64,000 bases of DNA, taken from Rhodeus uyekii. Taxonomy: Eukaryota; Chordata; Actinopteri; Cypriniformes; Acheilognathidae. Positions 55,271 to 64,000 of this stretch are shown piece after piece. Position 1 is the stretch's first letter; the number at the start of each line of letters is the position of its first letter. The notes beneath the pieces are model-generated. The model had not been told where the DNA came from. It made no database searches and worked only from the letters and a program-made list of their open reading frames with translations. The position numbers and the translations under genes are program-made. The DNA lies in assembly GCA_037043235.1 (NCBI GenBank), contig JAWRVZ010000014.1, positions 310,001 through 374,000 of the forward strand. Direction: 5' to 3'.

Positions 55271-55733
55271 TTATTGTCATTTCACATGTACAAGTACAGT
55301 GTAACGAAATTAAACTTGGAGTCAAGTCTCCTAGCCGCTGCGTGTGCACGCGCCGCCATACTTTTTCCAGAAATTACAGAATGCAGATTAGCAAGCGTTA
55401 CATACATTACACATAGGAAACATAGTAATGCAATTTTTACACACACAGTCCACGAGGTCACGTGTAGGAATTTTTTGGAGTTTTGGGGGCGGAATAGATA
55501 AGAACAGATAGGCAGGACACTCAGACGGTTGAGAGGGAGAGAGTTAGTTAGTCACAGCAACAGATGTTATGAGAACAGCTCTGTGGCTTTGTCCCTGAAG
55601 GAAGATAAGGGCGACCAGGCTGACGTCATCATGCTGGATTCCCAACAGAGAAATAGAGGCAGAAAAGTCTTAAAGTCCCTTTTTTTAATAATCCATTTTC
55701 GATCTTCGGTAATTTGTCCGGATCATAATCAGT

Positions 55734-56240
55734 TCAGTCAAGTTCAGTTCTGGTCCTCAGCACCGTGTCCAACCTTATAGCCAGACCAGATACCATCCGT
55801 GAAAGATCACCAAACTGTCTCGCTGTCCCGACTGTGTTGTTGCGGTACAGTTCACATAGGTTACGAGTCAGTTCCTCAATCTTAACCACTCGCAGATCTA
55901 ATTCCTTCACACGGTCAGACACGGCCTCGAGGCAATTCTTCATATCCACAGACAGCGGCTCGGTGAATTTGCTCGCAGCTGTCTTCCCAATCTTCCGATA
56001 AGTCAGGAAAATTCCGAAGCCAAAGAATAGGAATCCCGCTATCAGTAATCCAATCATATATAAATCTTCTGCATCTTCAATCGATAGTGCCTCTAGGCAC
56101 AGGACCTGCCAGTTGTTCCATGGGTCCATTGCATACCCAGCAGCAACCGTCCCATCCGGGCAGGTGGGCTCTCCCGGAGCTGCCTTTCTTTGTGAAAAAA
56201 TCTTGTCGATCGCGCTGATTGACCAGTTGATCAATTCCAT
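55734..56240 (-). CDS. Unrecognised single-pass membrane protein, 168 aa
   Basis: I do not recognise this protein. From ATG at 56240: a 65-residue N-terminal part with two cysteines (GEPTCPDGTVAAGYAMDPWN, WQVLCLEALSIEDAEDLY), one membrane helix (MIGLLIAGFLFFGFGIFLTY), a basic stop-transfer (RKIGK), then about 85 residues with heptad-like helices (LEAVSDRVKELDLRVVKIEE, RMVSGLAIRLDTVL) and no cysteine after LCELYR. A type II or III single-pass topology is possible. The frame is open 46 codons further upstream to 56378 but with no ATG. No stop or shift interrupts it. It sits in a unit with a LINE-like tail, so it may be element-encoded or a retrocopied gene. Confidence 0.6.
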   Translation of the reverse strand: MELINWSISAIDKIFSQRKAAPGEPTCPDGTVAAGYAMDPWNNWQVLCLEALSIEDAEDLYMIGLLIAGFLFFGFGIFLTYRKIGKTAASKFTEPLSVDMKNCLEAVSDRVKELDLRVVKIEELTRNLCELYRNNTVGTARQFGDLSRMVSGLAIRLDTVLRTRTELD

Positions 56241-56368
56241 TTCAATATTGTCAGGAGTCCAGTAGCAGTGGGTCAGAGAAAAAAACAGACAGAATGCTGC
56301 GCAAGGGCAAAGCAGGTCAGAGCAGGAGCTTAGGAAAACACGTCTGAAGTGTCTGGAGTCAGGAAGAG

Positions 56369-56418
56369 GACAGAACAATATAATTAGTTTTACAGTGCTT
56401 ACATTATATTGTTCTGTC
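56369..56418. repeat. Perfect 16-bp inverted repeat
   Basis: GACAGAACAATATAAT (56369-56384) and its exact inverse (56403-56418) surround 18 bases. It overlaps the upstream edge of the membrane-protein frame. It may be a transposon footprint or the end of the unit. Confidence 0.85.
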
Positions 56419-56421
56419 TTT

Positions 56422-57888
56422 TAGTAGATATGATTATTCATACACAAAGTAAAACTGAAGTGACATTCATTACAATATGGCCATCACAATTCTTTGATTA
56501 CGTTTAAGTCTTCAATAATAAAATAAAAAAATAGCTTGTGTCTTGAGACTTTACATGGTGTTTTTGCTACCGAGTTGCTGTTGTTCCTAAAGGCTTCCAC
56601 TTTCCAATACTATTTACAGCTCACCATAGGATATCTAGCAGGAATGAAATTTCGCAAACTGGCATCCTATCACAGTGCCATGCTTGAATGAACTGAGGTT
56701 AATTTCAACTGAATATATACTTAACTGGAAATACTTCCGAATGACCCATTTAAAAAAAATAAAATCCCGAAAATATTGTAAATGCAGACTGCATGGCTAG
56801 GTGCATGATTTTATACACTTTGAGGCAATGGGTCTCACTGACAATTGTATTTGATAATTAAGAGATATCTCCCAATACTTTTGTCCATATTGTATTTTTT
56901 GTCTATATTCACCATTGTATTTCTAAATTCCAAACTGACAATAATGATCCATCTAACGTTCTCTGTAATTTATACAAACATGCAGAAAAGGGAAAGGTGA
57001 TCCAGTGAGCCGTCCTGCTGGGATTGAGTTACAACAGAGTTTTCAATGGCCCTGTGTGCAATATACCACAGCTTGACTTTCTTTCTCCTCTCTCTTCCTC
57101 GCGGTCATTAATTTCTAATGAAAGTTCTAGGATACATAACACACTATCCCATTAATACAGACATAGTTTCTCAACCGTCTCTGTCTGATACTCTAATCAA
57201 CCATGGAACAACAAAATTGCATATTAACATTTTTCTGCTGTCTTCCAAGCTGGCTCAAATTTTCTCTATTCATTCTTCTTTCTGGAGCTTTAACCATATA
57301 TTTCTACACGTTAACAGGCTGTTTGAGTAGTAGTCAATCTTGCATTGCCAATGTGCTAGATTAAATGCATCGCGTTTTAGCAGATATAGGCCTTTTTATG
57401 TATACCAAACACTATTTTTCACAAGATACTCATACCAACTGTTAAGTGGAGCTGGGTTGTATGATGAGATATATATATATCACAGAGCTGCACGAGTAAT
57501 TGTTAAAAAAGATTTTGTATAGGTATTAAGTAAAAAGAGATGAAGAGGTATCATTTATAGGCATGAAACCTCATGCTCATGCGTCACATGCAGTCTGTTA
57601 CTGTACTGGGATATAGGTTTACAGTTCAGATATAAACACTGATGTCTATGGTAGCGATCAAATAGAGGAAAATATATTTTGAACACAACTTGAAACAACG
57701 ACTGTATCAATTACATCGTTACATCAGTAGGTGACGAAAAGTGACTGTTAATTTTTTTTTTGTCAATGAATCATTCATTCAAGAGATTCGTTAAGAAAAG
57801 CTGATTTATCCAGTAATGAAATAAGTATTTATGAGTGAATCATTGAATTATACATTCATACATTTTTTTTAATTATTCAAGTTAATAA
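56422..57888. other. Unassigned AT-rich stretch
   Basis: No recognisable gene. Frames at 57118-57330 and 57340-57522 have no domain. A short TA run lies at 57469-57480. Confidence 0.45.
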
Positions 57889-59114
57889 ACAGGGTATATA
57901 CAGAACTTCTTAAGTTGAATTTAATACATTTTGCAACCTTTTTAATACCCTCAAAATATTTTTTAATACCAGCGTGACTGCAACTATCTTGACCTGACAC
58001 AACCATCCTCCCAAAAAATAATGTAAATGTGCATATGTTTTTTACATTTTTTGAAGGATTGGTTGAGGCTCTCATTGAACATTAGGATGAACAGCCCTGC
58101 TTTGTTTATGGTCTCCACCAGTTTTCTTCTTAAAATATGGCACAATACCACATTTCATAAGGTAAATAAAATTGTTTCTGCACGTCTCTCCTAACATCTC
58201 GTGTCTGTGATTAATATTGTTTCGCTCAGCTCCAGAAGGATTATTATACGGCAGTTTGACATGATGAGTTGTTATACAACACTATTCCGTCTCCTACTTT
58301 AAAATTCTCTCACACATTGCTCGTCTTTCGCTGGTCAAATTTTAAACCCGCCGCAACTGGCAGAAACAAAACGCATGCGATCTACAGTAAATATTTAGTT
58401 TCTGCTTAGATTTTCTAAGTTAATGTTTTATGAAGATAAGTTAATGGCCCTTTTGCACGTTAGTTTATAAATTTTTTGCTGATCCACAGCGTGAGTTTTA
58501 TAGGTTTCCTCTTGTTGTTTCCATGGCGATGTGTCATGCTTGTCACTCACAAGACGTAGAGGGTGCAAGAACAAGCGAACACCTGTTCCCGTGCGCTCAC
58601 AAAGGACAAACACACGGGTCATGAATGTCTGAACCCCAACACAAAACCAAAACTGAACCAGACCAGTCTGGGGATCGGACATCATTAGATTAGATTAGAT
58701 TAGATTCAACTTTATTGTCATTACACAAGTACATGTACAAAGCAACGAAATGCAGTTTAGGTCTAACAGGAAGTGCAATAGCAGCAAGTGCAGGATATAT
58801 ACAATGGTTGCATAAGTGCAGGATATGGAGATGTACAGGATTTACAGGTTATATGTACAATGAATATAAATATACAGATGGTTATTACTACAACAGGTGA
58901 ATATGTACTATAAATGTAAATGTATATACAGATGTCACTAACTATAAATTGAATTTTACAGGTAAATTTATACAATTGTATGATAGCTTAAGGTAAGCAG
59001 TAGATTTAAGGTAGTGCAATGAGCATGGACAGTGCAAATAAGTGAGATGTGAAATGTAAACAGTTGGTACTGTATGAACAGTTGGTAGTGCGAATGAGCA
59101 TGTTCCAGCTAAAG

Positions 59115-60647
59115 TACAGGGGAGTAGGGGGGTAAGAGGAGAGTCTGTGAGGGGAGTGGGATGGTGGGGGGTAAGAAGAGTCTATGAGGGGAGTGGGATG
59201 GTGGAGGGTAAGAGGAGGGTCTGTGAGGGGAGTGGGATGGTGGGGGTAAGAGGAGAGTCTGTGAGGGGAGTGGGATGGAGGGGGGGAGGAGTCTGTGAGG
59301 GGAGTGGGATGGTGGGGGGTAAGAAGAGTCTATGAGGGGAGTGGGATGGTGGAGGGTAAGAGGAGGGTCTGTGAGGGGAGTGGGATGGTGGGGGTAAGAG
59401 GAGAGTCTGTGAGGGGAGTGGGATGGAGGGGGGGGAGAGGAGTCTATGAGGGGAGTGGGATGGTGGGGGGTAAGAGGAGAGTCTGTGAGGGTAGTGGGAC
59501 GGTGGGGGGTGAGAGGAGAGTCTGGGGGGAGTGGGATGGTGGTGGGGGGGAGAGGAGTCTATGAGGGGAGTGGAATGGTGGGGGGTAAGAGAGTCTGTGA
59601 GGGGAGTGGGATGGTGGGGGGTAAGATGAGGGTCTGTGAGGGGAGTGGGATGGTGGGGGTAAGAGGAGAGTCTGTGAGGGGAGTGGGATGGAGGGGGGGG
59701 GGAGTCTATGAGGGGAGTGGGATGGTGGGGGGTGAGAGGAGAGTCTGGGGGGAGTGGGATGGTGGTGGGGGGGAGAGGAGTCTATGAGGGGAGTGGGATG
59801 GTGGTGGGGGGGAGAGGAGTCTATGAGGGGAGTGGAATGGTGGGGGGTAAGAGAGTCTGTGAGGGGAGTGGGATGGTGGGGGGTAAGAGGAGTCTATGAG
59901 GGGAGTGGGATGGTGGGGGGGTAAGAGGAGTCTATGAGGGGAGTGGGATGGTGGGGGGGTAAGAGGAGTCTATGAGGGGAGTGGGATGGTGGGGGGGTAA
60001 GAGGAGTCTATGAGGGGAGTGGGATGGTGGGGGGAGATGAGTCTATGAGGGGAGTGGGATGGTGGGGGGTAAGAAGAGTCTATGAGGGGAGTGGGATGGT
60101 GGGGGGTAAGAAGAGTCTATGAGGGGAGTGGGATGGTGGGGGGTAAGAGGAGTCTATGAGGGGATTGGGATGGTGGGGGGGAGAGGAGTCTATGAGGGGA
60201 GTGGGATGGTGGGGGGGAGAGGAGTCTATGAGGGGAGTGGGATGGTGGGGGGGAGAGGAGTCTATGAGAGGAGTGGGATGGTGGGGGGTAAGAGGAGAGT
60301 CTGTGAGGGGAGTGGGATGGTGGGGGGTAAGAGGAGTTTATGAGGGTAGTAGGATGGTGGTATGGGGGGGGGAGAGGAGTCTATGAGGGGAGTGGAATGG
60401 TGGTGGGGGGAGAGGAGTCTGTGAAGGGAGTGGGATGGTGGGGGGTAAGAGGAGAGTCTGTGAGGGGAGTGGGATGGTGGGGGGTAAGAAGAGTCTATGA
60501 GGGGAGTGGGATGGTGGGGGGTGAGAGGAGAGTCTGGGGGAGTGGGATGGTGGGGGTGAGAGGAGAGTCTGGGGGGAGTGGGATGGTGGTGGGGGGGAGA
60601 GGAGTCTATGAGGGGAGTGGGATGGTGGGGGTGAGAGAGGAGTGGGG
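59115..60647. repeat. 1.5-kb G-rich minisatellite
   Basis: About 40 units of 36-41 bases, roughly GTAAGAGGAGTCTATGAGG then GGAGTGGGATGGTGGGGGG, with variants (CTGTG for CTATG, GAGAGG for GTAAGAGG) arranged in higher-order blocks: 59147-59420 contains a repeated block of about 148 bases. Purine strand is plus. Four or more G-runs per pair of units allow G-quadruplexes. It begins exactly at the ORF2 stop codon. Confidence 0.95.
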
Positions 60648-61228
60648 TCAGCGAGGGTTAGAGTTCAGTAAAGAGACAGCTCTGGGGAAGAATCTGTTCT
60701 TTAGTCTGCTGGTTCTGGTCCGGAGGCACCTGAAACGCCTGCCAGAGGGGAGGAGGGAGAACAGTCTGTGGGCTGGGTGAGAGGAGTCCTTAAGGATGCT
60801 GCGAGCTTGGCGCAGACAGCGTTTCCTCCGGATGTGCTAGATGGCAGGAAGTGGAGTCCCTGTGATGCGTTGGGCAGTTTTCACCACCCGCTGCAGTGCC
60901 TTGCGCTCCGCGACAGAACAGCACCCATACCACACTGTGACACAGTTTGTCAGGATGCTTTCTATTGCGCAGCGGTAGAAGTTCACCAGGATAGCCGAGA
61001 TGTGGATCCCCAGGAACTTGAAGCTGGAGACACGCTCAACGTCCATTCCATTGATGTGGATGGTGTCGTGTGTGCCTCTTGACTCTTTCCTGAAGTCCAC
61101 GATGAGCTCCTTTGTTTTGGTGGTGTTGAGGTTGTAGCAGTGCTTGGCCTTTTTGATGCCCCTCTTCAGGTTTGCTCTGGATGTGCTGTAGGCTTGTGTA
61201 TCTCCTGATCTGAAGGCAGTATTGCGTG
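60648..61228 (-). pseudogene. I/jockey-like LINE ORF2 C-terminus
   Basis: A connector piece (TRNTAFRSGDTQAYSTSRAN, KAKHCYNL) is joined by deletion to the reverse transcriptase thumb and C-terminal region: KTKELIVDFRKESRGTHDTI, INGMDVERVSSFKFLGIHIS, NFYRCAIESILTNCVTVWYG and LQRVVKTAQRITGTPLPAI. After a shift at about 60840 it continues RRKRCLRQARSILKDSSHPA, HRLFSLLPSGRRFRCLR and RAVSLLNSNPR, then a stop at 60648-60650. The polymerase active site is missing. Clade I/Nimb versus jockey is not settled. Confidence 0.82.
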
Positions 61229-61400
61229 TCATAACCCGCACACAAAATGATACACAGACAAGAGCGCGTGACACGAACCCTCAAAGCCGCGCGCACACAC
61301 ACCAAACACGACACATTGCGGTAGTTTCAGTGCTGTTTGTTTTTCAATAAAACACTGTCCTCCCTGCAATTGAGTCCTCGCTCTCAACCCCAACCCTGAC
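61229..61400 (+). mobile_element. Possible LTR tail fragment
   Basis: TTTTTCAATAAAACACTGTCC at 61339-61359 followed by CTCAACCCCAACCCTGACA resembles an LTR R-U5 end closing in CA. No target duplication, partner LTR or coding region was seen. Confidence 0.3.
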
Positions 61401-62129
61401 AAGAATAGAGTGAACTTTATAGTTACCAATGCAATATGTATCTGATATAGTGCAGCTTGAAATAAAGCAGATTGTCAGTTTATAATTGAAAAATACACAC
61501 TGTCTATAAAAGAAGACATATAAATCCGTTCGAACTATAAATGTATTGTTTTACCAGTACTTATGAGTGTTTACATGTCTGAAAATAAAAGTATGTGGTT
61601 GAAAGCACTGAATAGCTGTGATATATGACAAACACTGAGCGTGTGCGAGCTCAGGGCCAGCCAACGCGCGAAAAACACGTTCGAATCACAGCAGTGTGGT
61701 CGTACGCGTCAAAGGGTTAAATTAAATATTAAAACGTAATTTGAACTATAAAGTCTTGTGTGTTTGTGTGTGTGTGTGGGGGGGGGGGGGGGGTTCCTCG
61801 TGTAGTCAAGACTAGTGTTTTTGGTGTTGTCGAGTCGCAGCTGTACCGCCGCACATCCCTACTAAACACCACAGAGCCTCGGCGTGCAGTGTAGCGGAGC
61901 AATGTAATGGTCGTGATATCGCTCAGGTCCTACTGTCAAGATATAGATAAATCCACGCTAAAAGAAAGGCCTGCACTTAACACAAATTGAAAATGTATCC
62001 CCCAAAAAATTAGGCTTGAAAATGTAATCCCTCCTCAGATGACGTTTATTACTCTTTAATACTTTTTAATGGACTTGCTTTTGGCTAATTTCATTTACTA
62101 CCTTTCACAACCCTGCGGACACCCTGATA

Positions 62130-63260
62130 AAAAGCGATTCACATTTTGTCAGAACCTCTAGTAAATTACTTATTTTATTTAGTTGTCTGACCAGAACTGT
62201 GGGTAAATCATGATTAAAAAAAAATTATATGATAAACTAAATAATGATAAACTAAACTACATGGAGTGTTTAGTTGCAGCTTTTGCAACTAACTGGGAAG
62301 TCAGTTTATTCAATTAGGTGCTTCAGCCATAGACTTTCACATGTTACAAGGCAAAACAAAGCATTTTCATGAGTAGCAGTCAACCTTGTCTTCCATTGGG
62401 TTAGATTTGAATGGTAGGAAGCAGAGAATAAGAAAAAACATGATAAATTAAAAAATTTACTACTTATTAACTTCTTTGTATACCTTTGTTATTTAGAACA
62501 AATTCAAGTAGAATAGTACATTTCAAGACTATGATCCTGTGTTTACATTTTACTGTAAGCTTCATATTTTAGATTTTTTACACATTTAAGAGATGTGCAG
62601 TATTCTTTGTTTAACTGAATCAGGTCTATTCCTGCCGCCATGAAATAAAAGCAATAGAAAAAGCACTCCCACTGTGCCAAGGCACAGCAGTGATTTTTCG
62701 TCCTGAGGTTTGCAAATAGACCTGTCAGAGGGGATGGAGATGGGCCTGGCCTTCTCTCTGCCCTCACCTGGCAGGTCCGATATCCTCTTCCGGGATCTGG
62801 AAGCATCTCTTCAGGGAACTAGGGTTAGATCCTTTACTTAAGACATTTCCTAATACATGATTACTCAGAAAAGCAAAACATTTTATTGGGTGCTGACAAT
62901 ACTGTCAATTTATAGTGTACACCAATCAGCAAACAGTAACTCTTAAATTGAACGTGTGTTTTTTTGTTGTTGTTAAAATAGCCAAGTTTGCATAAATTAA
63001 ATAAGTAATAATAAATAATAAGTAAAGTTTAATACATAAATTAAACATCATTTTCACAAAACACCTTTTCTTTTAGGTCAGTACAGTCTGTAAGTAAAAT
63101 GGGGCCAATAAAATAAAACAAGAAGAGTAAACTGAAAGTGTGCTCTCTCTTCACTTTGTTTTCCAGCAAATTAGTATTCAGTGGTACACTAGTAAATTTC
63201 ACACACATCTCCGAGATAATACTAGAGAGGAATATAACTGCAGTTCATAAAAATGAGTGC
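62130..63260. other. Unassigned AT-rich stretch
   Basis: A short GC-rich patch at 62690-62830 contains CTTCAGGGAACTAGGGTTAG, reminiscent of a DIRS terminus. The minus frame 62543-62806 has no recognisable domain. Confidence 0.4.
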
Positions 63261-63482
63261 TTAGTGTGATGTATAATCTACAATTTTATCTGCATGCACC
63301 ATCTCAGTGGCTTGAGCAAGATTTGGGACCTCGATTTCATAAGCATCAAACTCAAGACTATAACCCACTGTATTATAAACCTGACATTCAAAGCAATACA
63401 ATGAAGAATTTGCAATGTATATGCTCTTTATGATGCCAAATATAGGAACGCCTTCATTTACATCGATTATAATCACTGACTT
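63261..63482 (-). CDS. Exon-like frame of an unassigned protein (terminal exon)
   Basis: An acceptor-like TATTTCTGCCAG precedes KSVIIIDVNEGVPIFGIIKS, then IYIANSSLYCFECQVYNTVG and LEFDAYEIEVPNLAQATEMV, ending in a stop at 63261. The (L/V)PxFGxI ... L...Y ... H/DAYE(I/V) pattern resembles a short C-terminal region I recall from many uncharacterised fish proteins. It could be the last exon of such a gene, a transposon-borne copy, or a relic. No upstream exon was identified before the pogo element at 63589. Confidence 0.4.
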   Translation of the reverse strand, partial: KSVIIIDVNEGVPIFGIIKSIYIANSSLYCFECQVYNTVGYSLEFDAYEIEVPNLAQATEMVHADKIVDYTSH

Positions 63483-63588
63483 CTGGCAGAAATACTTGTT
63501 GCTACTTTGTTCAAGCTATTTTACAGATACCAGATGATGCACCTTTTGTACACCTAAAAAAAGAATCTCTCATTTTATGCAGTACATA

Positions 63589-63783
63589 CAGTAATACCTC
63601 GGTTTACGAGTGAATTAGTATTCGAGCAAATCGGTGTACAAGCATGGAAAGTCAAATCGGTGTACGAGCATTGTATCGGAGTGCGAGAAATTGTTTCCCT
63701 CAACCATGCGCATTTTTGGTCGAAAAGTCCTAATGCTTAGCATCTTCGCACGCATTTTTACTGGAAATATTCTAACGACAGAA
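63589..63783 (+). mobile_element. pogo-like element, left end only (CAGTGGTACC family)
   Basis: TA then CAGTAATACCTCGGTTTACG, followed by ATCGGTGTACAAGCATGGA and GTATCGGAGTGCGAG, parallel to 31841-32030. The match stops at about 63783, where DIRS sequence begins. Confidence 0.85.
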
Positions 63784-64000
63784 CAACTGCCTATCCCAGT
63801 GAACTTCCAGAACTCCCGGGAGCAGAGTGATCGGGGAAAAGCATACAGGGGTAGCCTCGGCCACCCCTGAGACATAGCATCCAGTCCGCAAGGAGCTGGA
63901 TGAGACAGGGAGAACCGGAGTGGAGAGTGTGAAGTCTCTCAAGACGTGAACAGATCCACTTTGAGCCTGGCCAAATATCTCCCATATCTGCTCCACCACC
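63784..64000 (-). mobile_element. DIRS fragment at right edge (copy D)
   Basis: The minus strand reads VVEQIWEIFGQAQ, then a decayed LFAS-like region and LLPGVLEVHWD, parallel to VVEQIWLRFGRAQVDLFAS and LLGVLERVCRD of copy B (17299-17510). It continues past the window end. The join to the pogo end at 63783 is abrupt, so it inserted there or a deletion joined them. Confidence 0.7.

Larger units (their letters stand above)
55199..56400 (-). mobile_element. ORF-bearing retroposon-like unit with LINE-type 3' tail
   Basis: Read leftwards: ORF 56240-55734, about 460 bases of UTR, then TACTTGTACATGTGAAATG, ACAATAAATTATC and about 17 TATC units (55199-55269). The same tail architecture (TACTTGTGTAATGACAATAAA plus TCTAA units) closes the LINE at 58683, and a YTTATCTATYCC word in the UTR is shared with the retroposon at 28036. 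The 5' limit is uncertain. Confidence 0.55.
58683..61228 (-). mobile_element. I/jockey-like LINE, 3' half, with large minisatellite
   Basis: Read leftwards: ORF2 end (61228-60648), minisatellite (60647-59115), UTR (59114-58760), then ATGTACTTGTGTAATGACAA, TAAAGTTGA and TCTAA units ending at 58683. It is 5'-truncated at about 61228, where the copy at 44225-45175 continues. Confidence 0.85.
57889..62129. mobile_element. Probable hAT-like element enclosing a LINE
   Basis: The left edge CAGGGTATATACAGAACTTC and the inverse of GCGGACACCCTG (right, 62118-62129) resemble the two ends of a fish repeat beginning CAGGGTRTCCGCAGGG, with TTAATAC and TTTAATAC words inside both. No exact target duplication was seen. 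The interior outside the LINE is non-coding. Confidence 0.4.

Noticed and set aside
44225..60647. G-rich repeats at 44.2 and 59.1-60.6 kb as a CRISPR array or as a repetitive-protein gene (GVGWWGVRGES)
   Set aside because: Units are contiguous with no unique spacers, the genome is eukaryotic, and the frames follow the repeat in a LINE 3' UTR on the opposite strand.
61225..61400. Solo LTR starting TGTCATAACC and ending CCCTGACA
   Set aside because: Flanks (TTGCG and AGAAT) are not duplicated and the left part coincides with the LINE truncation point; kept only as a possible LTR tail.
62690..62830. Another DIRS terminus
   Set aside because: Only CTTCAGGGAACTAGGGTTA resembles the terminus; no recombinase or inverse partner nearby.

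Overview
The window is animal nuclear DNA, most likely from a teleost fish and probably an ostariophysan such as a catfish, carp, loach or characin. The signs are split host exons with GT/AG borders, no operons, and dense fish-type transposons: DIRS, L2, I/jockey-like LINEs with TCTGATT-type tails, Tc1/mariner, pogo/Tigger, hAT, PIF/Harbinger, chromodomain Gypsy and solo LTRs. Species is inferred from repeat content only. One host gene is recognised, on the minus strand: a radixin-type ezrin/radixin/moesin (ERM) gene (rdx). Three in-phase FERM-domain exons lie at 47661-47744 (84 bp), 43154-43249 (96 bp) and 29597-29719 (123 bp). The first exon lies beyond the right edge or was not found. The exon after FFLQ was not found in the 29.6 kb to its left. 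Most of the window is therefore probably transposon-filled radixin intron. Layout: 1-3140 DIRS (minus); 3141-7041 L2 LINE with a near-intact 930-codon ORF; 7042-7945 hairpin-ended repeat; 8190-9086 hAT with 8-bp target duplication; 10491-11720 Harbinger fragment and a fold-back; 11757-13331 intact Tc1-like element with an uninterrupted 342-aa DD37E transposase; 13392-19025 decayed DIRS (plus) split by a deleted copy of the same Tc1-like type; 19317-20960 hAT, LINE and DIRS fragments; 21592-24562 hairpin-ended element; 24678-26898 pogo containing hAT containing pogo; 26922-29062 solo LTR containing hAT containing retroposon; 30834-31760 LINE fragment; 31841-32650 pogo; 32957-35669 pogo containing LTR element containing a further insertion; 36081-41490 second L2 copy broken by Harbinger and a solo LTR; 41704-42817 pogo; 44225-45175 LINE fragment; 45596-47357 pogo with a 25-bp minisatellite; 47957-54045 Tc1 containing DIRS containing Gypsy; 55199-56400 retroposon with an unassigned transmembrane-protein ORF; 57889-62129 probable hAT holding a LINE with a 1.5-kb G-rich minisatellite; 63261-63482 exon-like frame; 63589-64000 pogo and DIRS ends. 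The mobile elements do not form a pathway together. Their interest is as a layered insertion record: at least five three-deep nests can be ordered in time from inverted repeats, target duplications and empty-site comparisons inside the window. The least explained item is the membrane-protein frame at 55734-56240, which sits in a unit whose 3' end looks like a LINE tail.
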